The notes below the pieces were generated by a model that saw nothing but the letters and a program-made list of their open reading frames with translations, was not told the DNA's origin and made no database searches. DNA of 64,000 bases. It comes from Streptomyces sp. ISL-100. Its GTDB lineage: Bacteria; Actinomycetota; Actinomycetes; Streptomycetales; Streptomycetaceae. The DNA lies in assembly GCF_018614615.1 (NCBI RefSeq), contig NZ_JAGGOK010000041.1:168211-232210 (forward strand), written 5' to 3'. A program made the position numbers and the translations under genes. How positions within the stretch are numbered: the stretch's first letter is position 1; every line of letters starts with the position of its first letter. Positions 49,970 to 59,043 of the stretch are shown piece by piece.

Positions 49970-50180
49970 CCTGCGGGCTGTTCCCCACCCCGCCCCTTCC
50001 CGCAGTGACACTATGCGGCTCCGCCGCGTGGGGGCTCCGCCCCAGACCCCGGTCCTCAAGCGCCGGAGGGGTTGAATAGTGCCGGGCAGGGCTGGCTTTG
50101 CGGCCCTGGCCGCAAGACTCAGCCCGTCCGGCGTTTGAGGGCACGCCCGTAGGGCGTCTGTGTTGTCTGGGGGAAAGAAA
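49970..50180. repeat. Palindromic intergenic element, copy C
   Basis: About 210 bp with the same sections as copy A: CCCCGCCCCTTCCCG, GCCCCAGACCCCGGTCCTCA, then CAGCCCGTCCGGCGTTTGAG. Again it lies between two convergent genes (ftsY and the prim-pol-like gene). Confidence 0.8.
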
Positions 50181-50183
50181 GCC

Positions 50184-50846
50184 CTACGCCGGCGACCGGT
50201 GCGCCACGTACGCCAGCGTCCCCAGCAGCAGCCTCGCCGGCGGCGGCGACTGAGCCGTGTCCAGGGATGGAGCGCGCAGCCAGCGCACCGGGCCGAGGCC
50301 GGCGAGATCGGACGGCGGCGCCGCGATGTGGTCGCCAGGACCAAGGCCGCGCAGGTCGAGATCCGCGTCGTCCCACCCCATCCGATAGAGGAGGCGCGGC
50401 AGCTCGGAGGCAGCACCCGGCGCCACGAAGAAGTGCGCCCGCCCGTCAGGAGTCGCGGCCACCGGCCCCACCGGCAGCCCCATCCGCTCCAGCCGTACGA
50501 GCGCCCGCCGCCCCGGGGCCTCGGCGACCTCGATGACATCGAACGTACGCCCAACGGGCAGCAGCGCCGACGCCCCCGGGAAGCCGGACCAGGTCTTGGT
50601 CACGTCGTCGAGGGTCGCACCCGCCGGCACCTCGGGCGCGAAGCCCAGCGGGTGAGCCCCCGGCGCCCGGCACGACGTATCGCCGCACGAGCACTCCCGC
50701 ACCGCGGAGCCCGTTGCCGATGCTCTGGCGCCCGGCACGACCGCCCAGCCCCACAGCCCGGTGTACTCAGCGACCGTTGTGCAGTCCGACATGCGGCCGC
50801 GGCGCCGTGAGCCGGATCGCGTTTCCCGGCCGATCGTGAAGCCCAT
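50184..50846 (-). CDS. Bifunctional DNA primase/polymerase N-terminal (prim-pol)-like protein
   Basis: 220 residues. Begins MGFTIGRETRSGSRRRG, then AEYTGLWGWAVVPGA, a CSCG...C pair, PGAHPLGF and a conserved C-terminal part (RAHFFVAPGAASELPRLLYRMGW). It resembles the AEP-type primase/polymerase domain seen in actinobacterial and plasmid proteins, but is a stand-alone domain here. Catalytic activity is unproven, and the usual DhD/E metal site is not obvious by eye. The ATG at 50846 is directly preceded by GGAGGGGGC. Confidence 0.75.
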   Translation of the reverse strand: MGFTIGRETRSGSRRRGRMSDCTTVAEYTGLWGWAVVPGARASATGSAVRECSCGDTSCRAPGAHPLGFAPEVPAGATLDDVTKTWSGFPGASALLPVGRTFDVIEVAEAPGRRALVRLERMGLPVGPVAATPDGRAHFFVAPGAASELPRLLYRMGWDDADLDLRGLGPGDHIAAPPSDLAGLGPVRWLRAPSLDTAQSPPPARLLLGTLAYVAHRSPA

Positions 50847-51279
50847 GCCCCCTCCAACGGGTCCAGTGCACCGATGGTTACGTCTTGGAGTCAATCTGTG
50901 ACGCTGTGCTTCCGTCGAGGTGGTCCGGCGGCGCACAGAGGCATAAGAGGTGGTGCGGGCCGGACTGAGCGCCCCGGCGCGCACCGCTCCGCCGACTCCG
51001 GTCGGTGTATGTCAAGTGAATCGCGCCCGGCATCGGAGGAGTTCATCCAATGGGGTGGCGAATGGTGGCGTTTCTGGAATCGCCATGGCCGGAGCGGTGA
51101 TCGTAGGATTACTGTCAGTGCACGAACCTCGGAATCACCGCGCATGTGGGTATGCCGGAGGCAAGCCGGTTTCCTGTTCGAGGGGGCGCATCCCGGGGAC
51201 AGCGGGCCGCAAGTCACGGCATTCTGTTAGGGGTTCGGGCAACGAGGCAAAGAGGCTTCAGCGGGATGGGGGCGTTCCA
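50847..51279. other. Long leader/intergenic region upstream of nsdA
   Basis: About 430 bp without a credible gene. GC content falls in places (51040-51180). A TAGGAT -10-like hexamer at 51104-51109 lacks a matching -35. It probably contains the nsdA promoter and control sites. Confidence 0.4.
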
Positions 51280-52755
51280 GTGAGCGGCAGTGGCGCAGGC
51301 GGTACGAACGCTGGAAAGCGCCCGAACGAGCAGCTGGGCTCATGGTTCGTGCGCAGCGGCTGGTCCAAGGGTGAGCTCGCACGCCAAGTGAACCGCCGGG
51401 CGCGCCAGATGGGCGCCCACCACATCAGCACGGACACCTCAAGGGTGCGCCGCTGGCTGGACGGCGAGCAGCCGCGCGAGCCGATCCCGCGCATCCTCTC
51501 CGAGCTCTTCTCCGAGCGCTTCGGCAGCGTCGTCGCCGTGGAGGACCTCGGGCTGCGCTCCGCGCATCAGTCACCCTCGGTGTCCGGCGTCGATCTGCCC
51601 TGGGCCGGCCCGCAGACCGTCGCACTGCTCAGCGAGTTCTCGCGCAGCGACCTGATGCTCGCCCGGCGCGGCTTCCTCGGCACCTCGCTCGCCCTCGCCG
51701 CGGGACCCGCCCTCATCGAGCCCATGCAGCGCTGGCTCGTGCCCGCGCCCCCCGGTGAGCCCGGCCGTCCGGAATCCGCCGCGGCCGCGCGTCGGCCGTC
51801 CCGGCTCTCCAGGCCGGAGCTCGACCTGCTGGAATCCACGACCATGATGTTCCGCCAGTGGGATGCCCAGTGCGGCGGCGGACTTCGGCGCAAGGCGGTC
51901 GTCGGACAGCTCCACGAGGTCACGGACCTGCTCCAGGAGCCTCAGCCCGAGGCCACCTCCAAGCGGCTCTTCAAATGCGCCGCCGAGCTGGCCGAGCTGG
52001 CCGGCTGGATGAGTTACGACGTGGGACTCCAGCCCACAGCCCAGAAGTACTTCGTCCTCGCCCTGCACGCCGCCAAAGAAGCGGGCGACAAGCCCTTCGG
52101 GTCGTACGTCCTGTCGAGTATGAGCCGGCAGATGATCCACCTCGGCCGGCCCGACGACGCACTGGAGCTCATCCACCTCGCGCAGTACGGCAGCCGCGAC
52201 TGCGCCACCCCCCGGACCCAGGCCATGCTGTATGCGATGGAGGCCCGCGCCTACGCCAACATCGGCCAGCCCAGCAAGTGCAAACGGGCCGTGCGGATGG
52301 CCGAGGACACCTTCGCCGACGCGGGCCTGGACGGCGAGCCCGAGCCCGACTGGATCCGCTTCTTCTCCGAGGCCGAGCTCAACGGCGAGAACGCCCACTC
52401 CTACCGCGACCTGGCCTACGTCGCCGGCCGCAGCCCCACCTACGCCTCGCTCTCCGAGCCCGTCATGGAGCGCGCGGTCGAGCTCTTCGGCAAGGACGAC
52501 GAGCACCAGCGGTCGTACGCACTCAACCTCATCGGCATGGCCACCGTGCACCTGCTGAAGCGAGAGCCCGAGCAGTCCGTCGTACTGGCCGAAAAGGCAC
52601 TCGGCGTCGCCAGGCGCGTGCGCTCCGAGCGGGTCAATACCCGGCTCCGCAAGACCGTCGACACCGCGGCCAGGGACTTCGGTGATGTTGCCCAGGTTCT
52701 CGACCTCACCGACCAGCTCGCAGCCCAGCTGCCCGAAGCCGCGGAAGCGGTCTGA
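51280..52755 (+). CDS. nsdA: NsdA, negative regulator of sporulation and antibiotic production
   Basis: 491-residue regulator. The N-terminus (PNEQLGSWFVRSGWSKGELARQ, residues about 14-35) carries a helix-turn-helix-like segment (TDTSRVRRWLDGEQP). The C-terminal two-thirds are TPR-like helices. Order and sequence match NsdA of S. coelicolor, loss of which increases antibiotics and aerial development. The GTG at 51280 lies about 9 nt after a G-rich RBS. It has no operon partner. Confidence 0.9.
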   Translation: MSGSGAGGTNAGKRPNEQLGSWFVRSGWSKGELARQVNRRARQMGAHHISTDTSRVRRWLDGEQPREPIPRILSELFSERFGSVVAVEDLGLRSAHQSPSVSGVDLPWAGPQTVALLSEFSRSDLMLARRGFLGTSLALAAGPALIEPMQRWLVPAPPGEPGRPESAAAARRPSRLSRPELDLLESTTMMFRQWDAQCGGGLRRKAVVGQLHEVTDLLQEPQPEATSKRLFKCAAELAELAGWMSYDVGLQPTAQKYFVLALHAAKEAGDKPFGSYVLSSMSRQMIHLGRPDDALELIHLAQYGSRDCATPRTQAMLYAMEARAYANIGQPSKCKRAVRMAEDTFADAGLDGEPEPDWIRFFSEAELNGENAHSYRDLAYVAGRSPTYASLSEPVMERAVELFGKDDEHQRSYALNLIGMATVHLLKREPEQSVVLAEKALGVARRVRSERVNTRLRKTVDTAARDFGDVAQVLDLTDQLAAQLPEAAEAV

Positions 52756-52940
52756 GGGCCGGTCGGCGGCCGCCACAGACGCCGGTCGCGACAGCCACCC
52801 CGTGAAGCCGACTCGGCTCCCCCACCGCCAGGTCAACGGGTAGCCGTCGCGGCCGGTTTTGGCTGTGCGGGCTGTCCCGTACATGACGTGGGCAGAGGGT
52901 ATCGCCGGCGCGCCGGCCCGGTCCGGCGGTTCATCCGTAC

Positions 52941-52976
52941 GTAACACGCATGACCTCTTCGTCACTGGGGCGAAAC
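52941..52976 (+). promoter_or_regulatory. Candidate GlnR boxes upstream of amtB
   Basis: GTAAC-n6-GACCT (52941-52956) and GTCAC-n6-GAAAC (52961-52976) fit the GlnR half-site pattern gTnAC-n6-GAAAc; the second is a near-perfect match. They lie about 130-160 bp upstream of amtB. GlnR is the known nitrogen activator of amtB-glnK-glnD in Streptomyces. The rest of the 348-bp spacer 52756-53103 shows no gene. Confidence 0.65.
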
Positions 52977-53103
52977 ATCGAGCGGCATCGACGGAAACGG
53001 CGCTGCGCCAATCTCATGGCGCATAACCGGCTCATCCCTTTGCTGCCGACAGGCCAACAGGCTCCGCCCCCGCACGGGCCGCACCGACGACGAGGAGACG
53101 CCG

Positions 53104-54471
53104 ATGCCTCCAGGCATCATGACGCTCGCCGCAGACAAGATCGAACTGTCTGCCGCCAATACCGGCTTCATGCTCATCTGTTCCGCCCTGGTGATGCTCA
53201 TGACGCCGGGCCTGGCCTTCTTCTACGGAGGCATGGTCCGGGTCAAGTCCACCCTGAACATGCTGATGATGAGCTTCATCAGCCTCGGGATCGTCACGAT
53301 CCTCTGGGTGCTGTACGGCTTCAGCCTCGCGTTCGGCACCGACATCGGCTCGGTCATCGGCTGGTCCTCGGATTACGTCGGACTGAGCAACATCGGCATC
53401 ACCGAGCTCTGGGACGGCTACACCATCCCGGTCTATGTCTTCGCCGTCTTCCAGCTCATGTTCGCGATCATCACCCCCGCGCTGATCAGCGGCGCCCTGG
53501 CCGACCGCGTCAAGTTCACCGCCTGGGCGCTGTTCGTCACCCTCTGGGTCACCGTCGTCTACTTCCCGGTCGCGCACTGGGTGTGGGGCTCCGGCGGCTG
53601 GCTCTTCGAGATGGGCGTCATCGACTTCGCGGGCGGCACGGCCGTCCACATCAACGCGGGTGCCGCCGCGCTCGGCGTCATCCTCGTCATCGGCAAGCGC
53701 GTCGGCTTCAAGAAGGACCCGATGCGCCCGCACAGCCTCCCGCTGGTGATGCTCGGCGCCGGGCTCCTGTGGTTCGGCTGGTTCGGCTTCAACGCCGGCT
53801 CCTGGCTGGGCAACGACGACGGCGTGGGCGCCGTCATGTTCCTCAACACCCAGGTCGCCACCGCCGCCGCCATGCTCGCCTGGCTGGGGTACGAGAAGAT
53901 CCGTCACGGCTCGTTCACCACCCTGGGCGCAGCCTCCGGCGCTGTCGCGGGCCTCGTCGCGATCACCCCGTCCGGCGGCTCCGTCAGCCCGCTCGGCGCG
54001 ATCGCCGTCGGTGCCATCGCCGGTCTGTTGTGCGCCATGGCCGTGGGCCTCAAGTACAAGCTGGGTTACGACGACTCCCTGGACGTCATCGGCGTCCACC
54101 TCGTCGGCGGTGTCGTCGGCTCGCTTCTCGTCGGCTTCTTCGCCACCGGCGGCGTCCAGTCCGACGCCAAGGGCCTCTTCTACGGCGGCGGGCTCGACCA
54201 GCTCGGCAAGCAGGCCGTCGGTGTCTTCGCGGTACTGGCCTACTCTCTGGTGGTCTCCGCGCTCCTCGCCTTCGTCATCGACAAGGCCATGGGCATGCGG
54301 GTCCCCGAGGACGACGAGGTCTCCGGCATCGACCAGGTCGAGCACGCGGAGACCGCGTACGACTTCAGCGGAGCGGGCGGCGGTTCGGCCTCCCGTTCGG
54401 CCGTATCCCCGGCGACGGGCCCGACCGACAAGGCCGGCGCCGCGACGCAGACCAAGAAGGTGGACGCATGA
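53104..54471 (+). CDS. amtB: Ammonium transporter AmtB
   Basis: 455-residue, 11-TM ammonium channel. Signature: TPGLAFFYGGMVRVKSTLNM. The twin pore histidines lie in DFAGGTAVHINAG and DVIGVHLVGG. A short Ser/Thr/Ala-rich cytoplasmic tail would contact GlnK. ATG 53104 follows GAGGAG. Its stop overlaps the glnK start as ATGA, so GlnK is made with its target. Confidence 0.97.
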   Translation: MPPGIMTLAADKIELSAANTGFMLICSALVMLMTPGLAFFYGGMVRVKSTLNMLMMSFISLGIVTILWVLYGFSLAFGTDIGSVIGWSSDYVGLSNIGITELWDGYTIPVYVFAVFQLMFAIITPALISGALADRVKFTAWALFVTLWVTVVYFPVAHWVWGSGGWLFEMGVIDFAGGTAVHINAGAAALGVILVIGKRVGFKKDPMRPHSLPLVMLGAGLLWFGWFGFNAGSWLGNDDGVGAVMFLNTQVATAAAMLAWLGYEKIRHGSFTTLGAASGAVAGLVAITPSGGSVSPLGAIAVGAIAGLLCAMAVGLKYKLGYDDSLDVIGVHLVGGVVGSLLVGFFATGGVQSDAKGLFYGGGLDQLGKQAVGVFAVLAYSLVVSALLAFVIDKAMGMRVPEDDEVSGIDQVEHAETAYDFSGAGGGSASRSAVSPATGPTDKAGAATQTKKVDA

Positions 54472-54806
54472 AGCTCATCACCGCAGTCGTGAAGCCGCAC
54501 CGGCTCGACGAGATCAAGGAAGCCCTCCAGGCCTTCGGAGTCCAGGGACTCACGGTCACCGAGGCCAGCGGCTACGGCCGCCAGCGCGGCCACACCGAGG
54601 TCTACCGGGGCGCCGAGTACACGGTCGACCTCGTACCGAAGATCCGGATCGAGGTGCTGGTCGAGGACAGTGACGCCGATCAGCTCATCGAGGTGGTGGT
54701 CAAGGCCGCCCGTACCGGCAAGATCGGCGACGGCAAGGTGTGGAGCGTGCCGGTCGAGACGGCCGTCAGGGTACGGACCGGCGAACGCGGCCCGGACGCC
54801 CTCTGA
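54468..54806 (+). CDS. glnK: Nitrogen regulatory PII protein GlnK
   Basis: 112-residue PII trimer subunit. The T-loop (GRQRGHTEVYRGAEYTVDLV) carries Tyr51, which is adenylylated in actinobacteria by GlnD; PII C-terminal signature TGKIGDGKVWSV. It senses ATP/ADP and 2-oxoglutarate and gates AmtB. Overlaps amtB by 4 bp; glnD begins 43 bp later. Confidence 0.97.
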   Translation: MKLITAVVKPHRLDEIKEALQAFGVQGLTVTEASGYGRQRGHTEVYRGAEYTVDLVPKIRIEVLVEDSDADQLIEVVVKAARTGKIGDGKVWSVPVETAVRVRTGERGPDAL

Positions 54807-54849
54807 CCGGACGCATTCCGACCGGAACGCATGAAACGGGAGCTGCTGG

Positions 54850-57324
54850 GTGACGAGCGTAGAAGTGACTACTGAACCGTCCGACGACTCGGGACCCAGC
54901 GGCTACGCGGCGGCCCGGCTGCGACTTCTCCAGGAGAAGGCGCAGTCCGGGCCGCCGCGCCGCTCCGGCCTCGCCCGGCTGACCGACGACTGGCTGGACG
55001 CACTGTTCACCACGGCCGCCGCCGAAGCGGGCGTGCGCGGCGCGGCCCTCGTCGCGGTCGGCGGATACGGCAGGGGGGAGCTGTCGCCGCGCAGCGACCT
55101 CGACCTGCTGCTCCTGCACGACGGGCGGGCGGAGAAGGGCGCTCTCGCCGCTCTCGCCGACCGGGTCTGGTATCCGGTCTGGGACCTGGGCATCGACCTC
55201 GACCATTCCGTACGCACACCCGCCGAGGCCCGCAAGACCGCCGGCGAGGACCTCAAGGTGCACCTCGGACTCCTCGACGCCCGCCACGTCGCGGGCGACC
55301 TCGGGGTTACGGCCGGTCTGCGTACCGCCGTACTCGCCGACTGGCGCAATCTCGCCCCCAAGCGGCTGCCCGAGCTCCACGAGCTGTGCCAGGAACGAGC
55401 AGTGCGGCAGGGCGAACTGCAGTACCTCCTCGAACCGGATCTGAAGGAGGCGCGCGGCGGCCTGCGCGACGCCACCGCCCTGCGCGCCGTCGCCGCCTCC
55501 TGGCTCGCCGACGCCCCGCGCGAGGGCCTCGACGCGGCGCGGCGCCGGCTCCTCGACGTACGCGACGCACTGCACCTGACCACCGGGCGCGCCACCGACC
55601 GCCTCGCCCTCCAGGAACAGGACCAGGTCGCCACCGAGCTCGGGCTGCTGGACGCCGACACGCTGCTGCGGGAGGTGTACGAAGCGGCGCGCACCATCTC
55701 GTACGCCAGCGACGTCACCTGGCGGGAGGTGAACCGGGTCCTGCGCGCCCGGTCCGTGCGCCCCAGGCTGCGCGCCATGCTCGGCAGCAAGACCGCCCCC
55801 GAGCGCACGCCCCTCGCGGAGGGCGTCGTCGAGCAGGACGGCGAGGTGGTGCTCGCCCGCACCGCGCGCCCCGAGCGCGACGCGGTGCTCCCGCTGCGGG
55901 CCGCCGCCGCTGCCGCCCAGTCGGGGCTGCCGGTCTCCCTGCACGCCGTACGCCGTCTCGCCGCCGTCGCGCGGCCGCTGCCCGTGCCCTGGCCGGCCGA
56001 GGCACGCGAGGAGCTCGTCACGCTGCTCGGCGCGGGCGAGGCGACGGTAGGGGTGTGGGAGGCGCTGGAGGCCGAAGGCCTCATCACGCTGCTGCTGCCG
56101 GACTGGGAGCGGGTGCGGTGCCGCCCGCAGCGCAACCCTGTGCACACCTGGACCGTAGACCGGCACCTTGTCGAGACGGCCGTACAGGCCTCCGCGCTCA
56201 CCCGCCGCGTCCACCGCCCCGACCTGCTGCTGATCGCCGCCCTGCTGCACGACTTCGGCAAGGGCTGGCCCGGCGACCACTCGGTGGCCGGGGAGATCAT
56301 CGCCCGCGACATCGCCGCTCGTATCGGCTTCGACCGGGCGGACGTCGGCGTGATCGCCACGCTCGTACGCCACCACCTCCTCCTCATCGAGACCGCCACC
56401 CGCCGCGACCTGGACGACCCGGCCACCATCCGCGCGGTCGCCGACGCGGTCGGCGCCACCGGCACCCTCGAACTCCTGCACGCCCTCACCGAGGCCGACG
56501 CGCTGGCCACCGGGCCCGCCGCCTGGTCCACCTGGCGCGCCTCGCTCGTCACCGACTTGGTCAAGCGCGTCGCCGCCGTCCTCGCGGGCGAGGAACCCGC
56601 GGCGCCTGAGCCCGCCGCGCCCAGCGCCGAGCAGGAGCGGCTCGCCATCGAGGCGTTCCGTACCGGCGGACCCGTGCTGTCGCTGCGCGCACAGACGGAG
56701 GCGCACGGGGAGGCCGCGGGGGAGGAGCCGGAGCCGCTGGGCGTCGAGCTGCTGATCGCCGTACCGGATCAGCCAGGTGTCCTGCCCGCTGTGGCCGGCG
56801 TACTGGCGATGCACCGGCTGACCGTACGCACGGCGGAACTGCGGGCCGCCGAGCTGCCGGACTGGGCGGACGGCTCCGGCGCGCATTCCGGCGTACTGCT
56901 GCTCGACTGGCGGGTAGCGGCCGAGTACGGGTCGCTGCCGCAGGCCACCCGGCTGCGGGCGGACCTCGTGCGGGCCCTGGACGGCTCCCTGGACATCCCG
57001 TCGCGGCTCGCGGAGCGGGAGCGCGCGTACGAGAAGAACCCGCGCAGGCGGGGTGCCCAGGCACCGCCGCCGCGCGTCACGGTCGCCCCGGCGGGGTCCC
57101 GCCTCGCGACGGTGATCGAGGTCCGCGCGCAGGACGCCCCCGGGCTGCTCCACCGCATCGGCCACGCACTGGAGGCCGCGAAGGTACGGGTACGCAGCGC
57201 GCACATCAGTACCCTGGGCGCGAACGCGGTCGATGCGTTCTACGTCACAGGCCCGGACGGTGCCCCGCTCCCGGAGATTGAGGCCGCGGAGGTGGCCGGT
57301 GTGCTGGAGGGTGCGCTGCGGTAA
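54850..57324 (+). CDS. glnD: PII uridylyl/adenylyltransferase GlnD
   Basis: 824-residue bifunctional PII-modifying enzyme. Nucleotidyltransferase motif: VGGYGRGELSPRSDLDLLLL. HD removal domain: ALLHDFGKGWPGDHS. Two C-terminal ACT domains (start VAVPDQPGV-like at 56.76 kb, and RAQDAPGLLHRIGHALE) sense glutamine. In S. coelicolor the enzyme adenylylates GlnK. GTG start at 54850, last gene of amtB-glnK-glnD. Confidence 0.96.
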   Translation: MTSVEVTTEPSDDSGPSGYAAARLRLLQEKAQSGPPRRSGLARLTDDWLDALFTTAAAEAGVRGAALVAVGGYGRGELSPRSDLDLLLLHDGRAEKGALAALADRVWYPVWDLGIDLDHSVRTPAEARKTAGEDLKVHLGLLDARHVAGDLGVTAGLRTAVLADWRNLAPKRLPELHELCQERAVRQGELQYLLEPDLKEARGGLRDATALRAVAASWLADAPREGLDAARRRLLDVRDALHLTTGRATDRLALQEQDQVATELGLLDADTLLREVYEAARTISYASDVTWREVNRVLRARSVRPRLRAMLGSKTAPERTPLAEGVVEQDGEVVLARTARPERDAVLPLRAAAAAAQSGLPVSLHAVRRLAAVARPLPVPWPAEAREELVTLLGAGEATVGVWEALEAEGLITLLLPDWERVRCRPQRNPVHTWTVDRHLVETAVQASALTRRVHRPDLLLIAALLHDFGKGWPGDHSVAGEIIARDIAARIGFDRADVGVIATLVRHHLLLIETATRRDLDDPATIRAVADAVGATGTLELLHALTEADALATGPAAWSTWRASLVTDLVKRVAAVLAGEEPAAPEPAAPSAEQERLAIEAFRTGGPVLSLRAQTEAHGEAAGEEPEPLGVELLIAVPDQPGVLPAVAGVLAMHRLTVRTAELRAAELPDWADGSGAHSGVLLLDWRVAAEYGSLPQATRLRADLVRALDGSLDIPSRLAERERAYEKNPRRRGAQAPPPRVTVAPAGSRLATVIEVRAQDAPGLLHRIGHALEAAKVRVRSAHISTLGANAVDAFYVTGPDGAPLPEIEAAEVAGVLEGALR

Positions 57325-57414
57325 GGAGCAGGGGGCAGACCTCACCGCGGACAGACCGTTACCCTGGGGGCATCTGTGTCCACCCGCCCCCTGACCCGAG
57401 GATTCGCGACCGCC

Positions 57415-58968
57415 GTGTTCGATACTCTTTCCGACCGCCTCGCAGCGACATTCAAGAACCTCCGGGGCAAGGGCCGCCTGTCCGAGGCGGACATCGACGC
57501 AACGGCACGCGAGATCCGTATCGCTCTGCTCGAAGCGGATGTCGCGCTGCCCGTCGTCCGGGCGTTCATCAAGCAGATCAAGGAGCGCGCCGCCGGGGCC
57601 GAGGTCTCGCAGGCGCTGAATCCCGCGCAGCAGGTCATCAAGATCGTCAATGAGGAGCTTGTCGGCATCCTCGGTGGCGACACCCGCCGGCTGCGGTTCG
57701 CGAAGAACCCGCCCACCGTGATCATGCTCGCGGGTCTCCAGGGTGCCGGTAAGACGACCCTCGCCGGAAAGCTGGGCCTGTGGCTCAAGGGCCAGGGCCA
57801 CTCGCCGATCCTGGTCGCCTGTGACCTCCAGCGCCCGAACGCCGTCAACCAGCTGAGCGTCGTCGCCGAGCGCGCCGGCGTCGCGGTGTTCGCACCGGAG
57901 GCCGGCAACGGCTCCGGTGACCCGGTCAAGGTCGCCAAGGACTCGATCGAGTACGCCAAGAACAAGCTGCACGACATCGTCATCGTCGACACTGCGGGCC
58001 GCCTCGGTATCGACCAGGAAATGATGCAGCAGGCCGCGGACATCCGCGACGCCGTCAGCCCCGACGAGATCCTCTTCGTCGTCGACGCGATGATCGGCCA
58101 GGACGCGGTCAACACCGCCGAGGCCTTCCGCGACGGCGTCGGCTTCGACGGCGTGGTGCTGTCGAAGCTCGACGGTGACGCCCGTGGTGGCGCCGCGCTG
58201 TCGATCGCCAACGTGACCGGCCGCCAGATCATGTTCGCGTCCAACGGCGAGAAGCTGGACGACTTCGACGCGTTCCACCCGGACCGCATGGCGTCCCGCA
58301 TCCTCGGCATGGGCGACATGCTGTCGCTGATCGAGAAGGCCGAGCAGACCTTCAGCCAGCAAGAGGCCGAAGCGATGGCGGCCAAGCTGGCGAAGGGTCC
58401 GAAGGAGTTCACGCTCGACGACTTCCTGGCTCAGATGGAGCAGGTCAGGAAGATGGGCTCCATCTCGAAGCTGCTCGGGATGATGCCCGGCATGGGGCAG
58501 ATCAAGGAGCAGATCGCCAACATCGACGAGCGCGACGTGGACCGTACCGCCGCGATCATCAAGTCGATGACCCCCGCCGAGCGTCACGACCCGACGATCA
58601 TCAACGGCTCGCGCCGTGCCCGCGTCGCCAAGGGCTCGGGTGTCGACGTCAGCGCCGTGAAGAACCTCGTCGAGCGGTTCTTCGAGGCGCGCAAGATGAT
58701 GTCGAAGATGGCTCAGGGCGGCGGAATGCCGGGCATGCCGGGGATTCCGGGCATGGGTGGCGGCCCCGGCCGTCAGAAGAAGCAGCAGAAGCAGGCCAAG
58801 GGCAAGCGCAAGAGCGGCAACCCGCTGAAGCGCAAGCTGGAGGAGCAGGCCGCGGCCGAGCGCCGCGAGCAGGCCGCGCAGTCGGGCGGCGCGCTGGGGC
58901 TGCCGGCCGGCCAGAGCGCTCCTCAGGACTTCGAACTGCCCGACGAGTTCAAGAAGTTCATGGGCTGA
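57415..58968 (+). CDS. ffh: Signal recognition particle protein Ffh
   Basis: 517-residue SRP54 homologue. N-terminal helical bundle (FDTLSDRLAATFKNL), G domain with GLQGAGKTTLAGKL, DTAGRLGID and SKLDGDARGG, and a Met-rich M domain (LLGMMPGMG; MMSKMAQGGGMPGMPG) that binds 4.5S RNA and signal sequences. The GTG at 57415 gives the family's usual N-terminus; a GTG at 57376 would add 13 residues. Confidence 0.97.
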   Translation: MFDTLSDRLAATFKNLRGKGRLSEADIDATAREIRIALLEADVALPVVRAFIKQIKERAAGAEVSQALNPAQQVIKIVNEELVGILGGDTRRLRFAKNPPTVIMLAGLQGAGKTTLAGKLGLWLKGQGHSPILVACDLQRPNAVNQLSVVAERAGVAVFAPEAGNGSGDPVKVAKDSIEYAKNKLHDIVIVDTAGRLGIDQEMMQQAADIRDAVSPDEILFVVDAMIGQDAVNTAEAFRDGVGFDGVVLSKLDGDARGGAALSIANVTGRQIMFASNGEKLDDFDAFHPDRMASRILGMGDMLSLIEKAEQTFSQQEAEAMAAKLAKGPKEFTLDDFLAQMEQVRKMGSISKLLGMMPGMGQIKEQIANIDERDVDRTAAIIKSMTPAERHDPTIINGSRRARVAKGSGVDVSAVKNLVERFFEARKMMSKMAQGGGMPGMPGIPGMGGGPGRQKKQQKQAKGKRKSGNPLKRKLEEQAAAERREQAAQSGGALGLPAGQSAPQDFELPDEFKKFMG

Positions 58969-58980
58969 CACCCCGGACAC

Positions 58981-59033
58981 GCAAGCGCTGTGGGCGCCCT
59001 CTCCGTCACGGAGCGGGCGCCCACAGCGCTTGC
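58981..59033. terminator. 19-bp perfect hairpin with nested stem after ffh
   Basis: GCAAGCGCTGTGGGCGCCC (58981-58999) pairs exactly with 59015-59033. Its loop holds a second stem, CTCCG-tca-CGGAG. It sits between convergent ffh and the methyltransferase, 12 and 10 bp from their stops, so it is probably bidirectional. Confidence 0.9.
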
Positions 59034-59043
59034 ATCGCTCGTA

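Noticed and set aside
50874..51230. 118-codon plus frame upstream of nsdA
   Set aside because: Third-position bias is weak, no RBS, and no resemblance to any protein; kept as intergenic DNA.
53032..54345. Minus-strand frame of 437 codons opposite amtB, rich in Asp/Glu
   Set aside because: Composition is the complement of membrane-helix codons; amtB is certain.
54766..58980. 1,404-codon minus-strand frame across glnD and ffh
   Set aside because: It spans two well-identified plus-strand genes and their spacer; no domains.
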